Shown in pieces: positions 6,834 through 8,424 of a DNA stretch of 8,424 nt. Within the stretch, counting starts at the first letter, position 1, and each line of letters starts with the position of its first letter. This DNA comes from a bacterium UBA1790. GTDB taxonomy: Bacteria > Bacteroidota > Bacteroidia > Bacteroidales > Muribaculaceae. The stretch lies in NCBI GenBank assembly GCA_002314465.1, contig DCGA01000067.1, positions 860 through 9,283 of the forward strand. The letters are read 5' to 3'. The notes beneath the pieces are model-generated. The model saw only the letters and a list, made by a program, of their open reading frames with translations, had not been told where the DNA came from and made no database searches. The position numbers and the translations under genes were made by a program.

Positions 6834-6863
6834 AAAAAATCCACCGCGAAGGGTGGATTTTTT
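6834..6863. terminator. Bidirectional intrinsic terminator
   Basis: AAAAAA-TCCACC (6834-6845), a 6-nt loop, then GGTGGA-TTTTTT (6852-6863). The perfect stem flanked by A-run and T-run gives a good terminator in both directions. It lies 20 bp beyond the stop of the minus-strand lipoprotein gene and is also the first good terminator for the forward glycosyltransferase pair ending at 6327. Confidence 0.85.
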
Positions 6864-6882
6864 GTATCTATGTGAATAGTGA

Positions 6883-7965
6883 TTACATGTGGCGTACAAC
6901 GGCAGCCTGGAGTTTGTTAGCGTCTTCAATGCGCTCTACTACCTCGCCGTTCTTGATGATAAACGAAGTGGGAACACCGCTCACCTGATAGTAACCCACG
7001 TTGAGAGAGTTTACACCAGCGGGGTCATAAACTGTAATCCAGGGAAGGTTGCGTGCAGCCTGCAGCCAAGCCACGTTGTCGGCGTCAAGGCTAATCTGAT
7101 AGATTTCAAGGCCTGCGCCCTTATTTGCCTTATAGATATCGTTAAGCAACTTGTTGAACATGGGTGAAAAATCGCCCTGATACATGGTGAAGTTAAGCAG
7201 CACCACGCGGTTCTTAGCAGCAACCTCGGTGAGTGCGTGCTTCTTTCCCTTGTAATCGTCGAGTGCAATCTCGATGAGCGAAGCCTCATTGGCTTGGATA
7301 GTATCGGTAGGCTCGGCCGATGCACGGCGACGTTGCTGACCCTGAAGCAGCACGTTAACGAGGTACTGGGTACGGGGGTCATTGGGGCGGAAGGTGTTGA
7401 ACGAGTTGGCAACGGCACCTATGATGCGCAGGTCGCTGTCGTCCATGGGATCGAAGAGGGGCTTGTCGCCTATAGTCTTGTTAATGACATAATAAGCCAC
7501 GATGCCAGCGGGGTCAACGATAATCTCGCGAGCCAGACGATCCTTGAATGCCTTCATCTCTTCGGGAGTCGCCTTACCGACAAGCGCAAGCGCTTCCTTA
7601 TCAATCTTCATCACCTGCACGGCATGGTCGGTACCGCTCAGTGTGTAGTCGGTTGCAAACGAATTAAACTTAGTATTAACTGTGATGTGGTCGATGCTGT
7701 CGACGGGGAAGCAGATAGACTGACCACCCACACGCAGACGATAGATGTTGGGATACTCGGGTGCTTCGGCACTCACGTTGAACGAACCGTCCTTGCCGAG
7801 TTCCACTGAGTCTACTACAAACCACATACCGTTGCTTGTGTATTCAAGCACGAGCTTAACACTATCGGTGGCACCTTCTACCTTACCGTCAACCTTAAAC
7901 TGGTTGCCTGTGCATGAGCACAGCATAGCCACCGCCATAATTGATAAATAGATATATTTTTTCAT
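6883..7965 (-). CDS. Lipoprotein with DUF4369-like N-terminus and thioredoxin-fold C-terminus lacking CXXC
   Basis: 360 aa from the ATG at 7965. Upstream in-frame codons to 8301 have no coding look and cross the divergent promoters, whereas MKKYIYLSIMAVAMLCSC begins a clear signal. Lipobox L15-C-S-C18 predicts cleavage before Cys18 and lipid anchoring. Residues about 22-120 (FKVDGKVEGA, LGKDGSFNV, VDSIDHITV) fit the DUF4369-type beta domain common in Bacteroidetes thiol-disulfide lipoproteins. Residues about 235-360 form a TlpA/ResA-like thioredoxin fold: RVVLLNF strand (253-259), IYQISLDAD, and the conserved cis-proline loop SGVPTSFIIKNGEVV (Pro332). The strand that normally leads to WCxxC reads NFTMYQGDFSP, placing Gly264 and Ser267 at the cysteine sites; apart from Cys18 the mature protein has only Cys85. 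It therefore should not do thiol-disulfide exchange; a binding or scaffold role is an inference. A promoter lies at 7992-8023 and a terminator 20 bp downstream. Confidence 0.88.
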   Translation of the reverse strand: MKKYIYLSIMAVAMLCSCTGNQFKVDGKVEGATDSVKLVLEYTSNGMWFVVDSVELGKDGSFNVSAEAPEYPNIYRLRVGGQSICFPVDSIDHITVNTKFNSFATDYTLSGTDHAVQVMKIDKEALALVGKATPEEMKAFKDRLAREIIVDPAGIVAYYVINKTIGDKPLFDPMDDSDLRIIGAVANSFNTFRPNDPRTQYLVNVLLQGQQRRRASAEPTDTIQANEASLIEIALDDYKGKKHALTEVAAKNRVVLLNFTMYQGDFSPMFNKLLNDIYKANKGAGLEIYQISLDADNVAWLQAARNLPWITVYDPAGVNSLNVGYYQVSGVPTSFIIKNGEVVERIEDANKLQAAVVRHM

Positions 7966-7991
7966 TTTATAGAGTTTTCTCAAAATCGTTG

Positions 7992-8023
7992 CGAAATTAC
8001 AAAAAATCTTGCAACTATACAAA
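7992..8023 (-). promoter_or_regulatory. Promoter of the thioredoxin-like lipoprotein gene
   Basis: Read on the minus strand: TTTG (8023-8020), a 20-bp spacer, then TAATTTCG (7999-7992), one mismatch from TAnnTTTG. Predicted start is near 7988, giving a leader of about 23 nt to the ATG at 7965. Confidence 0.5.
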
Positions 8024-8115
8024 GTTTCAACACTATTGTTTAGAATAAACAACCCTAAACGACAACAATACACCATATAACCACCGATGCCCGTTAACTT
8101 TTTTTGTGCGATATT

Positions 8116-8149
8116 TTTGGGATACAATAACAGTAAATGCCTAAATTTG
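8116..8149 (+). promoter_or_regulatory. Promoter of the exported hydrolase gene
   Basis: TAAATTTG (8142-8149) matches the -7 consensus exactly. TTTG at 8116-8119 lies 22 bp upstream, slightly over the usual spacing; TTGG at 8117-8120 would give 21 bp. Predicted start is near 8153, about 28 nt before the ATG at 8181. Confidence 0.55.
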
Positions 8150-8163
8150 CGCCTACTTAGTTT

Positions 8164-8184
8164 ATGAAACACCCAGACAAATGA
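8164..8184 (+). promoter_or_regulatory. Candidate six-codon upstream ORF overlapping the hydrolase start
   Basis: ATG at 8164 opens MKHPDK and stops with TGA at 8182-8184, overlapping the hydrolase ATG (8181-8183) as ATGA. It lies inside the predicted leader, so ribosomes could start here and re-initiate on the main gene. Chance occurrence is possible at this length. Confidence 0.3.
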
Positions 8185-8424
8185 AACGATTATATATCTT
8201 AGTGCTTCTCGTGGCTGCATGTGTAAGCAGTTGGGCTGCAGGAAATATGCAGTCACACGGCAGTATATCGGGCAATGGATACCGATTCTGGCTCTACACA
8301 CCCGACGACTACGACAGCGACCAACCCACCCCTGTAATCCTGTTCCTTCACGGACGTTCGCTGTGCGGACACGACCTTAACCGCGTGTTACGTTACGGCA
8401 CGCTCGATGCCATCAAGAAAGGCC
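8181..8424 (+). CDS. Exported alpha/beta-hydrolase-like protein, N-terminal part (runs off right edge)
   Basis: 81 codons are visible from the ATG at 8181. MKRLYILVLLVAACVSSWAA is a signal peptide: cleavage after Ala20 by signal peptidase I is plausible, but V-A-A-C14 could also be read as a short lipobox, so lipid anchoring is not excluded. The mature part has YRFWLYTPDDYD followed by PTPVILFLHGRSLCG. The 'strand-LHG' segment (His57-Gly58) is the oxyanion-hole motif that precedes the nucleophile elbow in alpha/beta hydrolases, and 'Y.P..Y' before it is typical of secreted esterase / dienelactone-hydrolase / PHB-depolymerase-like families. The catalytic Ser, Asp and His lie beyond the window, so activity and substrate cannot be judged. 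It is divergent from the lipoprotein gene across a 215-bp spacer. The alternative ATG at 8164 is out of frame and stops at once. Confidence 0.78.
   Translation, partial: MKRLYILVLLVAACVSSWAAGNMQSHGSISGNGYRFWLYTPDDYDSDQPTPVILFLHGRSLCGHDLNRVLRYGTLDAIKKG

Larger units (their letters stand above)
6328..6882. repeat. Hairpin- and repeat-rich intergenic region without a convincing gene
   Basis: This 555-bp stretch separates the forward glycosyltransferase pair from the convergent lipoprotein gene. Short open frames exist on both strands, but they overlap each other in several frames, have unbalanced composition and match no family I know; they are best read as by-products of the palindromes. What stands out is a succession of short hairpins: two copies of a direct repeat flanking a GC-rich palindrome (6362-6472), a third related core (6581-6591), and a cluster of three hairpins (6703-6810), then a terminator (6834-6863). 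The 6490-6660 part has no further structure I can support. It resembles dispersed REP-like repeats, but copy number elsewhere cannot be judged from one window. Confidence 0.6.

Noticed and set aside
6328..6882. CRISPR array
   Set aside because: The repeats are few, differ in sequence and are not regularly spaced with unique spacers; no cas genes are present.
6328..6882. Insertion sequence or transposase remnant
   Set aside because: No transposase-like reading frame, no paired terminal inverted repeats bounding the region and no target-site duplication could be recognised.
6488..6929. Three overlapping minus-strand open frames of 87-98 codons and a 69-codon plus-strand frame at 6510-6719
   Set aside because: They overlap one another in different frames, run through the hairpins and terminator, and have Trp/Cys/His/Pro-rich translations typical of palindromic non-coding DNA. 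Repeat copies elsewhere may be annotated as hypothetical proteins, but I see no evidence of coding.
7237..7809. Open frame of 190 codons on the plus strand opposite the lipoprotein gene
   Set aside because: The lipoprotein reading frame has a signal peptide, lipobox and thioredoxin-fold motifs; the antisense frame has none.
7966..8301. Extension of the lipoprotein gene by 112 codons to an upstream ATG at 8301
   Set aside because: It would bury the signal peptide and lipobox inside the protein, run across the divergent promoters and overlap the start of the exported hydrolase gene.

Overview
The window looks like a chromosomal cell-surface polysaccharide and envelope locus from a Gram-negative member of the Bacteroidales. 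The support is four-fold. Promoter-like boxes match the Bacteroidetes consensus (-33 TTTG, -7 TAnnTTTG, about 20 bp apart) and Shine-Dalgarno sites are absent. The GlmU-like enzyme is the Bacteroidetes-type alternative form. A lipoprotein has a DUF4369-like N-terminus and a thioredoxin-like C-terminus. The intergenic DNA carries dispersed hairpin repeats. A Muribaculaceae-like origin is possible, but that is an impression and was not tested.

Layout. At the left edge (1-145, minus strand) is the start of rfbC, dTDP-4-dehydrorhamnose 3,5-epimerase. It is divergent from a GlmU-like sugar-1-phosphate nucleotidyltransferase/acetyltransferase (274-1455). Seven bases after that gene begins a five-helix membrane protein with an extracytoplasmic LtaS/sulfatase-type domain (1463-3397), so the two probably form an operon. 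A GT2 glycosyltransferase (3402-4367, minus) converges on it with a 4-bp gap. Divergent from the GT2 gene, across a 62-bp spacer holding two overlapping promoters, are a GT-B glycosyltransferase (4430-5542) and a GT-A glycosyltransferase (5539-6327) that share an ATGA overlap.

From 6328 to 6882 is 555 bp without a convincing gene. It is packed with short palindromes and direct repeats and ends in a bidirectional intrinsic terminator. Next is a minus-strand lipoprotein (6883-7965) with a thioredoxin fold that lacks the CXXC redox pair. Divergent from it, running off the right edge, is an exported alpha/beta-hydrolase-like protein (8181 onward), preceded by a tiny upstream ORF whose stop overlaps its start codon.

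How the genes fit together (inference): RfbC and the GlmU-like enzyme supply activated sugars (dTDP-rhamnose and a UDP-amino sugar). The three glycosyltransferases assemble a glycan. The LtaS-like enzyme could decorate a glycan or lipid outside the cytoplasmic membrane with a phospho-substituent. The two right-hand genes look like unrelated envelope functions.

I did not find a clear new defence, mobile or secretion system. The points most worth following up are the hairpin-rich intergenic region, the CXXC-less thioredoxin lipoprotein, the overlapping divergent promoters with near-leaderless transcripts, and the GT-B enzyme that lacks the usual EX7E glutamates.
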